Below are positions 47,036 to 55,930 of a stretch of 64,000 nt of DNA, piece after piece. Numbering within the stretch: position 1 is the stretch's first letter; the number at the start of each line of letters is the position of its first letter. The translations under genes and the position numbers were made by a program. The stretch spans positions 186,001 to 250,000 of the forward strand of contig NZ_FOSN01000003.1 in assembly GCF_900114285.1 (NCBI RefSeq), written 5' to 3'. The stretch is from Methylocapsa palsarum. GTDB taxonomy: Bacteria > Pseudomonadota > Alphaproteobacteria > Rhizobiales > Beijerinckiaceae. A model generated the notes under the pieces. The model was not told the DNA's origin. It worked only from the letters and a program-made list of their open reading frames with translations, and made no database searches.

Positions 47036-48684
47036 AACAAGGCGAAGCGGCCGCGGACGCGAATCCGCCTTCAGGGCCGGCCCGCGGGCAAGACGGGGCC
47101 GGCGGGCGGATCCTTTGTTTTCGCAACCTTACGGTCGCCTATGGAAACGCGAATGTCGTGAAGGGCGTGAGCTTTTCGGTCGCGCGCGGCGAAGTCGCCG
47201 CCCTCGTCGGCGAATCCGGCTCGGGAAAAACCCAGACCGTTCTCGCCGCGCTGAAACTCCTGCCGCCGCAGGCGGCGGCGAGCGGCTCGATCGAATTCGA
47301 CGGCGTTGATTTACTTTCGCTTTCGCAAAAGCGGCTTAATTCAATTCGCGGCCGGCGCATTGCGATGATCTTTCAGGAGCCGATGTCCGCGCTCGACCCT
47401 TTGTTCACGGTCGGCGACCAGATCGGCGCGGTCTTGCGCCTGCACGCGGGGCTCAGCCGCCGCGCCGCCGCCCGGCGGACGCTCGAACTTCTTGACCTTG
47501 TCGAGATTCCCGAACCGGGGCGCAGATGTCATTCCTATCCGCATGAATTGTCCGGCGGCCAGCGTCAGCGCGTCGCAATCGCGATGGCGATCTCCTGCGA
47601 CCCGGACGTGCTGATCGCCGATGAACCGACAACGGCGCTGGACGTCACCGTGGCGGCGCGGATTTTCGATCTTCTGGCGGCTCTGAGAAAAAGCCTGGGC
47701 ATGGCTCTGATCTTCATCAGCCACGATTTGGGTCTTGTTCGCGGCGTCGCCGACGCCGTGCATGTGCTGCGCCATGGCGAGTTGGTCGAAAGCGGATCCG
47801 CGGCGCAGGTGTTCCAAAATCCGCGGTGCGATTATACCCGGCTCCTCCTGACCGCTCTGCCGAAGCCGCGCGAGCCGCGCCCCGCGCCCGGCGGGCCGGA
47901 AGTGCTGAGGGCCGAGGGGGTCACGGTCCGGTTTCGTCTGCGCGGCGGCTGGTTCGCCCGCGCGCGCGAGATCAAGGCGGTCGACGGCGCCAGTCTTGTC
48001 GTGCGCGAAGGCCGCACGCTTGGCCTCGTCGGCGAATCGGGGTCCGGCAAGTCGACGCTCGCCCGCGCGCTCCTGCGGCTGGCTCCATTGAGCGGCGCGG
48101 TGATTTTTGAGGGCGAGGACATCTCGCGGCTCGGCCGCGAAGCCCTGCGCGGGCTTCGTCGGTCCATGCAGCTGGTGTTTCAGGATCCCTACGGGTCTTT
48201 GTCGCCGCGGATGACAGCCGGAGACATCGTCACGGAAGGGCTGCGCGTTCATGAGCCGTCGATGAGCCGGGCCGAACGCGACGTCCGCGCCGCCCGCGCC
48301 CTGGAGGAGGTATTGATCGACCCGGCGCTCCGGCGTCGTTTTCCGCATGAATTCTCCGGCGGCCAGCGGCAAAGGATCGCGATCGCCCGGGCGATGATCC
48401 TCAAGCCGCGCCTTGTCGTCCTCGACGAGCCGACCTCCGCTCTGGACCGGACTGTGCAAATAGATATTCTAGCTTTGCTGGAACGCTTGCAGGAGAGACA
48501 CCGGCTGGCATATGTTTTTATTAGCCATGACCTCGCCGTCGTCCGCGCCGTCGCCGACGATATCGGGGTCATGAAAGAAGGGCGAATCATTGAGATCGGG
48601 AATGCGCTCCAGATCTTTGAGAACCCGCGCGAGGCCTATACGCGGACTCTCCTTGCTGCGTCTTTTCACGCCAGCGACATATAA
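47032..48684 (+). CDS. Fused dual-ATPase of a peptide ABC transporter (OppD-OppF / YejF type)
   Basis: 550 residues with two complete ABC ATPase domains in one chain. Domain 1 (about 25-285): Walker A GESGSGKT, signature LSGGQRQR, Walker B VLIADEPTT. Domain 2 (about 300-550): Walker A GESGSGKS, FSGGQRQRIAIARAM, VVLDEPTSALD. A GTG start at 47032 overlaps the permease stop (GTGA). An upstream in-frame extension lies inside the permease gene and is not used. Confidence 0.94.
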   Translation: MKQGEAAADANPPSGPARGQDGAGGRILCFRNLTVAYGNANVVKGVSFSVARGEVAALVGESGSGKTQTVLAALKLLPPQAAASGSIEFDGVDLLSLSQKRLNSIRGRRIAMIFQEPMSALDPLFTVGDQIGAVLRLHAGLSRRAAARRTLELLDLVEIPEPGRRCHSYPHELSGGQRQRVAIAMAISCDPDVLIADEPTTALDVTVAARIFDLLAALRKSLGMALIFISHDLGLVRGVADAVHVLRHGELVESGSAAQVFQNPRCDYTRLLLTALPKPREPRPAPGGPEVLRAEGVTVRFRLRGGWFARAREIKAVDGASLVVREGRTLGLVGESGSGKSTLARALLRLAPLSGAVIFEGEDISRLGREALRGLRRSMQLVFQDPYGSLSPRMTAGDIVTEGLRVHEPSMSRAERDVRAARALEEVLIDPALRRRFPHEFSGGQRQRIAIARAMILKPRLVVLDEPTSALDRTVQIDILALLERLQERHRLAYVFISHDLAVVRAVADDIGVMKEGRIIEIGNALQIFENPREAYTRTLLAASFHASDI

Positions 48685-48874
48685 GGGCGATACGGACTGG
48701 CGGTCTTGCGGGAGATGAGCCGCCAGCGCTCGGCGGCGGCGCGCCCGTTGCATCCTGACTTTGGCGCGGGTTGTTCTGAAATCCCTGCCGGCGCCTGAAA
48801 TGGGACGCAGGACTCCAAAGCCGCTCTGAGGGCCGCAAGGGCGCAAGCTTCATTCTCACATCGCAGGACGCAAC

Positions 48875-51025
48875 ATGCTTTTTGATGGTCAGACGATAAA
48901 AGTCGAAGCGCTGCACGACGGGGTCGTTGAACTGCGCCTCGAGCGGTCCAACGAGACGGTCAACAAGCTCGACAATCTGACCTTCGGCGAACTCCGCCGC
49001 GCGCTTCAGGCGATCGCGGAAACCCCCGCGATCACCGGGGTTCTTGTCACCAGCGGCAAGGAAGCGTTCGTCGTGGGCGCGGATATTTTCGAGTTCAGGC
49101 GCGTCTTCGCCAAATCGGAACAGGAGGTCGAGGATTTCGTCGCGCAGAACAGCCGGATCATCACCGCCCTCAACGATCTGCCGGTGCCGACCGTCGCCGC
49201 CATCAACGGACACGCCCTCGGCGGCGGCCTCGAACTTGCTCTCGCTGCTGATTACCGGGTGATGTCCGCCACCGCGTCGATCGGCTTTCCCGAGGTCAAT
49301 CTTGGGCTGTTCCCGGGCTATGGCGGCACCGTGCGCCTGCCTCGCCTCATCGGCCTTGCGGCGAGCGCCGACTGGATTGTCTCCGGCGCTCCGCAGACTC
49401 CCGGCGCGGCGCTGGCGGCTGGAGCGATCGACAAGGTCGCGCCGCCCGACGCGCTGCGGGCCAGCGCCCTCGCGGAGCTGCAGGAGGCGATCGACGGCCG
49501 CGCGGACTGGCGCCGCCGCCGCGCCGATCTCAATAAGGGGATCGAGGCGACGGCGGGCGAAATCGAGACGTTGCTCGCCCCGGCCAAAGCCGCCGCGGCG
49601 AAAGCGCTACCACACCTCCCTGCGGCGCAGATCGCGGTCGGGCAGCTTGAGGCCTCCGCCAGTCTGCCCCGCGACGAGGCCCTCGCGCTCGAGGCCAAGG
49701 CCTTCGCCAGGGCCGCGAAGACCCAGGCGGCGGACTCCCTCGTCGCGATCTTCATCAACGAACAGGCGCTGAGGAAGATCGCCAGAACCTACGCCAAGAC
49801 GGCGGCGCCGATCCGCAAGGCGGCGGTCGTCGGAGCCGGCGTCATGGGCGGCGGCATCGCCTATCAGAGCGCCGCGCGCGGAACGCCCATCATCATGAAG
49901 GATATCGCCCAGGCGGCGCTCGATCTCGGCATGGGCGAGGCGCAAAAGCTCCTCGCGCGTCAGGTCGAGACCGGAAAGCTGAAACAGGACAAAGCCGACG
50001 CCATCGCCGCCGCGATCTCTCCGGGCCTGACCTACGCGGGCTTTGAAGGAGTGGATATCGTCATCGAGGCTGTGGTCGAAAACATCAAGGTCAAGCATGC
50101 CGTCCTTGGCGAACTCGAACGGGCGATCGGCGATCATGCCATCCTGACGTCGAATACGTCCTCGATCCGGATCGCCGATCTGACCGAAGGCCTCGCTCGT
50201 CCGGAAAATTTCCTCGGCATGCATTTTTTCAATCCGGTTCCCCGAATGCCGCTGGTCGAGGTCATCCGCGGCCCGAAAACCTCCGACGCGGCAATCGCCG
50301 CGACCGTCGGCTACGCCCTCGCCATGGGCAAGATTCCGGTCGTGATGGGCGATTGCCCCGGCTTCGTCGTCAACCGCACCCTCGCGCCCTATTTCCTCGC
50401 ATTCCTTCGGCTCGTGCAGGACGGCGTTCATTACACCGCGATCGACAGGGCGATGGAGCGCTTCGGCTGGCCGATGGGACCGGCCTATCTCATCGACGTC
50501 ATCGGCATGGACATCTCGCACCATCTGATCGAGATCATCTGCGCGGGATTTCCGGACCGGATGCAGGCGCCCTCGCCGGATGCGATCGACATCCTGCTGC
50601 GCGAGAAGCGGCTTGGCCAGAAGAACGGCCACGGGTTTTACGCCTACGCGCCCGACGCCAAGGGCCGGCCGCGCAAAGCCGTCGATCCCGAGACGGATCG
50701 ACTCCTCGCGGCGGCGGCGACAGGGGGCGCCAGGGAAGCGAGCGAAGCCGAGATCGTCGAACGGATGATGCTGCCGCTGATCTTCGAGGTCGCGCGCTGC
50801 GTCGAGGAGGGCGTCGTCAACTCGCCGGGCGAGGCGGACATGTGCCTCATCCTCGGTCTCGGCATGCCGCGCTACCTCGGCGGCGCGCTGAAATACGCTG
50901 ATCACCTCGGGCCGGCCCATTGCGTCGCGCGCGCCGCGAAATGGGCGGATCTTGGCGCGATCTACGCGCCGAGCGAAAAATTCGCGGCGATGGCGGCGAA
51001 GGGCGAGGCTTTTTATCCGCTCTGA
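48875..51025 (+). CDS. fadJ: Bifunctional enoyl-CoA hydratase / 3-hydroxyacyl-CoA dehydrogenase (FadJ/FadB type)
   Basis: 716 residues. The N-terminal crotonase domain has the oxyanion loop NGHALGGGLELALAADYRV and SIGFPEVNLGLFPGYGGTVRLP, both with catalytic Glu. The NAD-binding hydroxyacyl-CoA dehydrogenase domain starts AAVVGAGVMGGGIAYQSAARG near residue 315. HFFNPVPRMPLVEVIRG carries the catalytic His, and the C-terminal domains follow. It catalyses steps 2 and 3 of fatty-acid beta-oxidation. No thiolase is adjacent. Confidence 0.94.
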   Translation: MLFDGQTIKVEALHDGVVELRLERSNETVNKLDNLTFGELRRALQAIAETPAITGVLVTSGKEAFVVGADIFEFRRVFAKSEQEVEDFVAQNSRIITALNDLPVPTVAAINGHALGGGLELALAADYRVMSATASIGFPEVNLGLFPGYGGTVRLPRLIGLAASADWIVSGAPQTPGAALAAGAIDKVAPPDALRASALAELQEAIDGRADWRRRRADLNKGIEATAGEIETLLAPAKAAAAKALPHLPAAQIAVGQLEASASLPRDEALALEAKAFARAAKTQAADSLVAIFINEQALRKIARTYAKTAAPIRKAAVVGAGVMGGGIAYQSAARGTPIIMKDIAQAALDLGMGEAQKLLARQVETGKLKQDKADAIAAAISPGLTYAGFEGVDIVIEAVVENIKVKHAVLGELERAIGDHAILTSNTSSIRIADLTEGLARPENFLGMHFFNPVPRMPLVEVIRGPKTSDAAIAATVGYALAMGKIPVVMGDCPGFVVNRTLAPYFLAFLRLVQDGVHYTAIDRAMERFGWPMGPAYLIDVIGMDISHHLIEIICAGFPDRMQAPSPDAIDILLREKRLGQKNGHGFYAYAPDAKGRPRKAVDPETDRLLAAAATGGAREASEAEIVERMMLPLIFEVARCVEEGVVNSPGEADMCLILGLGMPRYLGGALKYADHLGPAHCVARAAKWADLGAIYAPSEKFAAMAAKGEAFYPL

Positions 51026-51099
51026 AAACGATCGACTCGTCCTCGACGGTTTGTCTGCGGCGCGGGGACCACAATGTGAGATGAAGGCTTGAGGCGACT

Positions 51100-51528
51100 C
51101 TACCCGACCTGATCCGCGGCTTCTTTCGCCTTCTCGCCGGCTTTATTGACTGCTTGCTGAGCGTGCGCTTTCATCTCGCAGATGTCGCGCATGCGGGCGA
51201 TCTGGTCATCGGTCAACTGTTCGATGCCCATGAACACATTCTTGGCGGCGCTGGCGCGGATGAGTTCGTCGAGCTTGACCTGGATCGCGGCGTTGTCCCG
51301 ATTCTGCGAGTTCTGGATGAGGAACACCATCAGAAACGTGACAATGGTGGTGCCGGTGTTGATGACGAGCTGCCACGTGTCCGAATAATGGAAGACGGGG
51401 CCGAACGCCGCCCAGACGACGACGACAAGCGCGGCGGCGACAAAGGCGGCCGGTTTCCCCATGGCTTTCGAGACGAGATTGGCGGCGGCGCTGAAGGTGC
51501 GGGAAACGGGGGAGGATTTATCGGGCAT
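51100..51528 (-). CDS. Low affinity iron permease family protein
   Basis: 142 residues with two membrane helices: AAFVAAALVVVVWAAFGPVF, and TIVTFLMVFLIQNSQNRDNAA (as STDTWQLVINTGTTIV-type context). The IQNSQNRDxxAxxxKLDELIRA segment is diagnostic of this family. The name comes from a fungal iron transporter; iron transport by bacterial members is not established. ATG 51528 (MPDKSSPVSRTFS) is preferred to an open extension to 51660. C-terminus is Lys/Ala/Glu-rich helix. Confidence 0.85.
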   Translation of the reverse strand: MPDKSSPVSRTFSAAANLVSKAMGKPAAFVAAALVVVVWAAFGPVFHYSDTWQLVINTGTTIVTFLMVFLIQNSQNRDNAAIQVKLDELIRASAAKNVFMGIEQLTDDQIARMRDICEMKAHAQQAVNKAGEKAKEAADQVG

Positions 51529-51685
51529 GGCGGCGGCGTCCAAGAGCAAATGATACGCCCGAACGCCAAGCCGACGGTTTTGTTCCCGGCTCGTCTTTGT
51601 TCCGACCCGTCCCTCGGGAGCATCAATAATCGGACGAGGCTGAGCGATCGGTTTGCTCAACGGCGTCCGAGGCGCCGCCGCTTGA

Positions 51686-51709
51686 ACGTAAGGCGTTTTT
51701 GCCTTACGT
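51686..51709 (+). promoter_or_regulatory. Inverted repeat, candidate VapB(C) operator
   Basis: Perfect 9-bp arms ACGTAAGGC/GCCTTACGT around GTTTTT, ending 31 bases before the vapB start. A possible -35 box (TTGAAC at 51683-51688) overlaps its left arm. AbrB-type antitoxins commonly bind such palindromes to repress their own operon. Confidence 0.5.
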
Positions 51710-51740
51710 CTGAACTTGCCGTTTCAATCGTGAGGTCCGT

Positions 51741-51995
51741 ATGACGCGCACGCTCAAGGTCACCGCCAAGGGACAGGTCACCCTCCGCAAGGATCTTCTC
51801 GATCATCTCGGAATTGGTCCCGGGCAAAAGATCGCCGTCGATTTGTTGCCTTCGGGCCGAGTGGAGGTGCGGGCCGCGAATTCTTCGTCCTCGATCGAGA
51901 CGTTCATCGGCTGCCTTGAACGGCCTCGAAAACCTTCCCTTTCGATCGAAGAAATGAAACAGATCGTGGCGGATGGTTGGGCCGGCCGCCGTTGA
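51741..51995 (+). CDS. vapB: AbrB/MazE-family antitoxin of a VapBC pair
   Basis: 84 residues. The swapped-hairpin DNA-binding domain reads LKVTAKGQVTLRKDLLDHLGIGPGQKIAVDLLPSGRVEVRAA. The C-terminal tail (about 50-84, LSIEEMKQIVADGWAGR) should wrap the toxin. It is encoded first, as usual, and its stop overlaps the toxin TTG start (TTGA). An inverted repeat upstream is a likely autoregulatory site. Confidence 0.93.
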   Translation: MTRTLKVTAKGQVTLRKDLLDHLGIGPGQKIAVDLLPSGRVEVRAANSSSSIETFIGCLERPRKPSLSIEEMKQIVADGWAGRR

Positions 51996-52396
51996 GAATT
52001 ACAGCGGACACCAACGTCCTTGTGCGCGCGGCCGTCGCTGACGACAGGAGCCAGGCGAAAGTGGCCGCGGCCGCCTTGCGCAGCGCGGAGGTAGTTGCAG
52101 TGACCCTGCCTGTACTCTGCGAGTTTGTCTGGGTTCTGGCGCGAGGATACAAATTGCCATCCGCCTCGATCGCCGACGCGATCCGGAAGTTGATCGACAG
52201 CGCGACCGTCAAGACCGACAGACCGGCCGTCGAAGCTGGCCTCGCATTATTGGACGCCGGAGGCGATTTCGCCGATGGAATCATCGCCTTCGAAGGAAGG
52301 CGCCTCGGCGGAACGGTGTTTACGAGTTTCGACCGCGCTGCCGTTCAATTGATACAGGCCGCCGATGGCGAGGCGCGGCTTTTGTCCGCGAGGTAA
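51992..52396 (+). CDS. vapC: PIN-domain toxin VapC
   Basis: 134 residues. PIN-domain acidic residues are visible: Asp in ITADTNVLVRA, Glu in VLCEFVWVL, Asp in GGDFADGIIAF and Asp in TSFDRAAVQL. VapC toxins are Mg-dependent RNases that act on tRNA or rRNA. All catalytic acids are kept, so it is probably active. Start TTG at 51992 overlaps the antitoxin stop; another TTG at 51977 is possible. Convergent with polA. Confidence 0.92.
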   Translation: MRITADTNVLVRAAVADDRSQAKVAAAALRSAEVVAVTLPVLCEFVWVLARGYKLPSASIADAIRKLIDSATVKTDRPAVEAGLALLDAGGDFADGIIAFEGRRLGGTVFTSFDRAAVQLIQAADGEARLLSAR

Positions 52397-52463
52397 AACT
52401 GTCTATATAATTACATATCCTGGCTATCGAATGCCCAACCCAGCACGTCAATATTCTGCGTGC

Positions 52464-55400
52464 TCAATGCGCCTCGTCCCAGTTCTGCGCGGCCTTCGCA
52501 TCCACCTGCAACGGGACCGACAGTTGCGCCGCCGGATGCGGCGCATCCACCATCACCCTTCGCACCACTTCGATCGTCGCCTCGACTTCTGAATCGGGCG
52601 CCTCGAACACCAGTTCGTCGTGGACCTGCAACAGCATTTGCGCGGAGAGTTTTTCGCGCTCCAGCGCGGCGTCCATGCGGACCATCGCCCGTCTTATGAT
52701 GTCGGCGGCCGACCCTTGAATCGGCGCGTTGACCGCCGCGCGTTCATTGAAGGCGCGCTCGGATGGGTTTGAGGCGGTGATGCGCGGATAGTGGCATTTG
52801 CGCCCGAAGATCGTGGTCACATAGCCGTTCTCGCGCGCAAAGATCTTGGTGGCGTCGATGTAGGCGCGAATGCCGGGGAAGCGCTCGAAATAGCGCTTGA
52901 TGTAGGCGCCCGCCTCCTCGCGCGGAATGCCGAGCTGGTTCGCCAGACCAAACGCCGAAATGCCGTAGACGATGCCGAAATTGATCGCCTTGGCTCTACG
53001 CCGCACCTCGGCGGGCATGCCCTCGACCGGAACGCCGAACATTTCCGAGGCGGTCATGGCGTGAATGTCGTGGCCCTTGGCGAAGGCGTCCTTGAGCTGC
53101 GGGATGTCGGCGATATGCGCCAGCAATCGCAGCTCGATCTGCGAATAATCCGCCGAGATGAGCTTGCGCCCCGGGCTCGCGATAAACGCCTTGCGGATCT
53201 TGCGGCCCGCCTCGTTGCGTACCGGAATATTCTGCAAATTGGGCTCGGACGACGACAGCCGACCGGTTGTCGTTGCGGCCAACGCGTAGGAGGTGTGCAC
53301 GCGCCCTGTGGAGGGATTGACGAAACCGGGCAGGGCGTCGGTGTAGGTGGATTTCAGCTTCGACAATTGCCGCCAGTCGAGAATGCGCGCGGCGAATGTG
53401 TTGCCCTGTTCGGCGAGTTCGTCGAGCACGCCCGCCGCCGTGGACCAGGCGCCGGTCGCGGTCTTCCTGGCGCCCGGGAGGCCCATCTTGCCGAAGAGAA
53501 TGTCGCCAAGCTGTTTGGGCGAGCCGAGGTTGAAGCTCTCGCCCGCCAGCCCGAAAATTTCCGTCTCGAGCCGCGCCATGTCCTGCGCGAATTCGCCCGA
53601 CAGGCGGGAGAGAATCGTGCGGTCGATTGTTATTCCGCGCCGCTCCATGCGGGCGAGGACCTCGATCATCGGGCGTTCGAGAGTCTCATAAACATGCGTC
53701 ATGCGCTCGGCCGGCAGGCGGGGCTTCAGCACCCGCCAGAGCCGCAGCGTCACGTCGGAATCCTCGGCCGAATATTCGGTGGCGCGGTCCATGGCGACGC
53801 GGGCGAAGCCGATGAAGGTGCGCCCAGACCCGGCGACTTCGCCGAACTGGATGGGCTTGTGGCCAAGATGCTTTTCGCTGAGCACGTTCATGCCGTGGTC
53901 GGTGCGGCCCGCGTCGAGAACATAGGAGAGCAGCATTGTGTCCTCGACCGGCCGCACCTCGATCCCGCGCTGGCGGAACATCAGCCAGTCGAACTTCATG
54001 TTCTGCGCGATCTTGAGGACGCTTGCGTCTTCGAGAAGGGGTTTCAGCCGCGCGAGGACCTCATCCTCCGACAATTGGCCGGGCAGGAGATCGCCGCCGC
54101 CAAAAAGATCCGCTCCGCCTTCGGCGCGATGGCGCAGAGGGATGTAGCCGGCGCTGCCAGACGCGGCGCAAAGCGAAACGCCGATGAGTTCCGCGGTCAT
54201 CGGGTCGAGCGACGAGGTTTCCGTATCGATCGCGACGGCGCCGGCCTCAACGGCGGCGTCGATCCAGACTTGCAGCCGCTCGGGACTGGCGATTGTCTCA
54301 TAGGATTTGACGTCGAAAGGGAGTTCGCGCGCTTGCCGAGCGCGGGCGGCGGCGAGTTCCCCCGAGCCCGTCGCGATGACGCCTGGCGCGGCCGCCTCGC
54401 CGTAGCGGGCGTTTTTTCGCGGACCTGCGGGACTCGCTTCGGGAGAAGCGTTCGCGGCGGCGGAGGGCTGCGGGTCGATCTCCTCGCCATTGCGGCCGCG
54501 CCAGCCCGCAGGTCCGGCGAAGGCGGGGTCGGGGTCGATCAGGGCGGCGTCGATCCCATAGGCCTCCGCCGCGCGTTTGGTGATGGTCGTGAACTCCAGC
54601 GCCTTGAAGAACGACACCAGCGTCTTGCCATCCGGCTGATGCAGTCCGAGATCGTCGATCGGCGTCGCGAGCGGGACGTCGCGGACGAGCGAGACAAGCT
54701 GCTTCGAGACCTTGATGAGTGCAACATTGTCCGGGTCGGTCAGCGTCTCGCGGCGTTTGGGCTGTTTGATCTCGCCGGCGCGGGCCAGCAACGTGTCGAG
54801 GTCGCCGTATTCGGAGATCAACTGGGCCGCCGTCTTGACGCCTATTCCGCGGGCGCCGGGCACATTGTCGGTGGAATCCCCGGCCAGCGCCTGAACATCG
54901 ACGACTTTCTCGGGCGCGACGCCGAAATAGGCGAAGACCTCCTCGGGGCCGATGCGCCGCTCCTCGCGCGCGCCCTTGGCGCCGGCCTCGCCCGACGCGG
55001 GATCGTACATGGCGACGCCCGGGCTGATCAGCTGCATCAGATCCTTGTCGGCGGAAATGATGAGGACGTCCGCGCCCCGTTCGCGGGCCTGCCGGGCGTA
55101 GGTCGCGATCAGATCGTCCGCCTCGAAGCGGTCCTGCTCGACGGGGAGGAGCCCGAAGGCGCGGACGGCCGCCCGCATGAGCGGGAATTGCGGGATGAGA
55201 TCCTCGGGCGGCTCCGAGCGATTGGCTTTGTAGGGAGGGTAGAGTTCCTTGCGGAACGAATGTTCGGATTTGTCGAAAATGATGGCGAGATGGGTCGGCT
55301 TGATCCCGGCCGCGCCGTCGCGCACGAATTGAAACAATTTCGTGCAGAACAGCCTGACGGCGCCGGTGGGCAGGCGGTCGGAGCGGTAATTATATTTCGC

Positions 55401-55502
55401 GTCCTGGCGGATGGATTGAAAATAGGCGCGAAACACGAACGACGACCCGTCGACCAGGAAAATATGGTCTCCTGCTTGAACAGGACGGTGAAGCAGGCTC
55501 AT
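52464..55502 (-). CDS. polA: DNA polymerase I
   Basis: 1012 residues with all three activities. 5'-nuclease: VDGSSFVFRAYF, FEADDLIATYARQARERG, VDVQALAGDSTDNVPGARGIG. Proofreading 3'-5' exonuclease with its DEDD residues: VAIDTETSSLDPMTAELIGV, KIAQNMKFDWLMF, YSAEDSDVTLRLW. Polymerase: motif A ISADYSQIELRLLAHI, motif B RRRAKAINFGIVYGISAFGL, motif C LLQVHDELVFEAP. ATG 55502 (MSLLHRPVQAGDHIFLVDG) is chosen; the open frame to 55577 lies over a tandem duplication. About 80 residues longer than E. coli Pol I through a linker near residues 360-420. Confidence 0.97.
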   Translation of the reverse strand: MSLLHRPVQAGDHIFLVDGSSFVFRAYFQSIRQDAKYNYRSDRLPTGAVRLFCTKLFQFVRDGAAGIKPTHLAIIFDKSEHSFRKELYPPYKANRSEPPEDLIPQFPLMRAAVRAFGLLPVEQDRFEADDLIATYARQARERGADVLIISADKDLMQLISPGVAMYDPASGEAGAKGAREERRIGPEEVFAYFGVAPEKVVDVQALAGDSTDNVPGARGIGVKTAAQLISEYGDLDTLLARAGEIKQPKRRETLTDPDNVALIKVSKQLVSLVRDVPLATPIDDLGLHQPDGKTLVSFFKALEFTTITKRAAEAYGIDAALIDPDPAFAGPAGWRGRNGEEIDPQPSAAANASPEASPAGPRKNARYGEAAAPGVIATGSGELAAARARQARELPFDVKSYETIASPERLQVWIDAAVEAGAVAIDTETSSLDPMTAELIGVSLCAASGSAGYIPLRHRAEGGADLFGGGDLLPGQLSEDEVLARLKPLLEDASVLKIAQNMKFDWLMFRQRGIEVRPVEDTMLLSYVLDAGRTDHGMNVLSEKHLGHKPIQFGEVAGSGRTFIGFARVAMDRATEYSAEDSDVTLRLWRVLKPRLPAERMTHVYETLERPMIEVLARMERRGITIDRTILSRLSGEFAQDMARLETEIFGLAGESFNLGSPKQLGDILFGKMGLPGARKTATGAWSTAAGVLDELAEQGNTFAARILDWRQLSKLKSTYTDALPGFVNPSTGRVHTSYALAATTTGRLSSSEPNLQNIPVRNEAGRKIRKAFIASPGRKLISADYSQIELRLLAHIADIPQLKDAFAKGHDIHAMTASEMFGVPVEGMPAEVRRRAKAINFGIVYGISAFGLANQLGIPREEAGAYIKRYFERFPGIRAYIDATKIFARENGYVTTIFGRKCHYPRITASNPSERAFNERAAVNAPIQGSAADIIRRAMVRMDAALEREKLSAQMLLQVHDELVFEAPDSEVEATIEVVRRVMVDAPHPAAQLSVPLQVDAKAAQNWDEAH

Positions 55503-55930
55503 GGGTTTGGCGAGTTTGGCTTTGGAGCTGATCTGGGGAGCTGATCTGGCCAGCCGTCCTGGCTGGTCTAAGGTCATTTGGATGATCTAGAATAATTTGG
55601 CAGGTCTGTCCGGGCTTCGAGTATCTTGGCCGGGGTTCGCGTAAATTGGGCTTTCGCCCGGACAAGCATGACGCTCCTCCCTCAAACAGGGGCGGCCCTC
55701 CGGCAGACTTTAGACCTCTTGGAACGGGAATTGAGCATTTTAGCCAGATGGATGCAACCAATAACGCAAGGTTGACGTTTCCTGATGCGGACGAGGGAAC
55801 CCATGTCCGTTTGAGCTATGCCTGTGGCCCGGCGGGATCGGAGCAGACGCCTATGGGCTGCCGCTGAGAGGACGTTTGATAGTATGTGTTTTTTGTCGCG
55901 GCCAATATCCTGGCTGCCGGGAGTTTCCGG
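55503..55930. other. Divergent intergenic region polA / HWE kinase
   Basis: About 430 bases with a 13-bp tandem duplication (55524-55549) and short hairpins. Frames here do not look coding. Confidence 0.45.
55524..55549. repeat. 13-bp perfect tandem duplication
   Basis: GGAGCTGATCTGG at 55524-55536 and again at 55537-55549, just upstream of polA. Confidence 0.9.

Noticed and set aside
52791-55544. 917-codon open frame antisense to polA
   Set aside because: Shadow of the real polA frame. The product has no recognisable motif and a composition typical of antisense GC-rich DNA.
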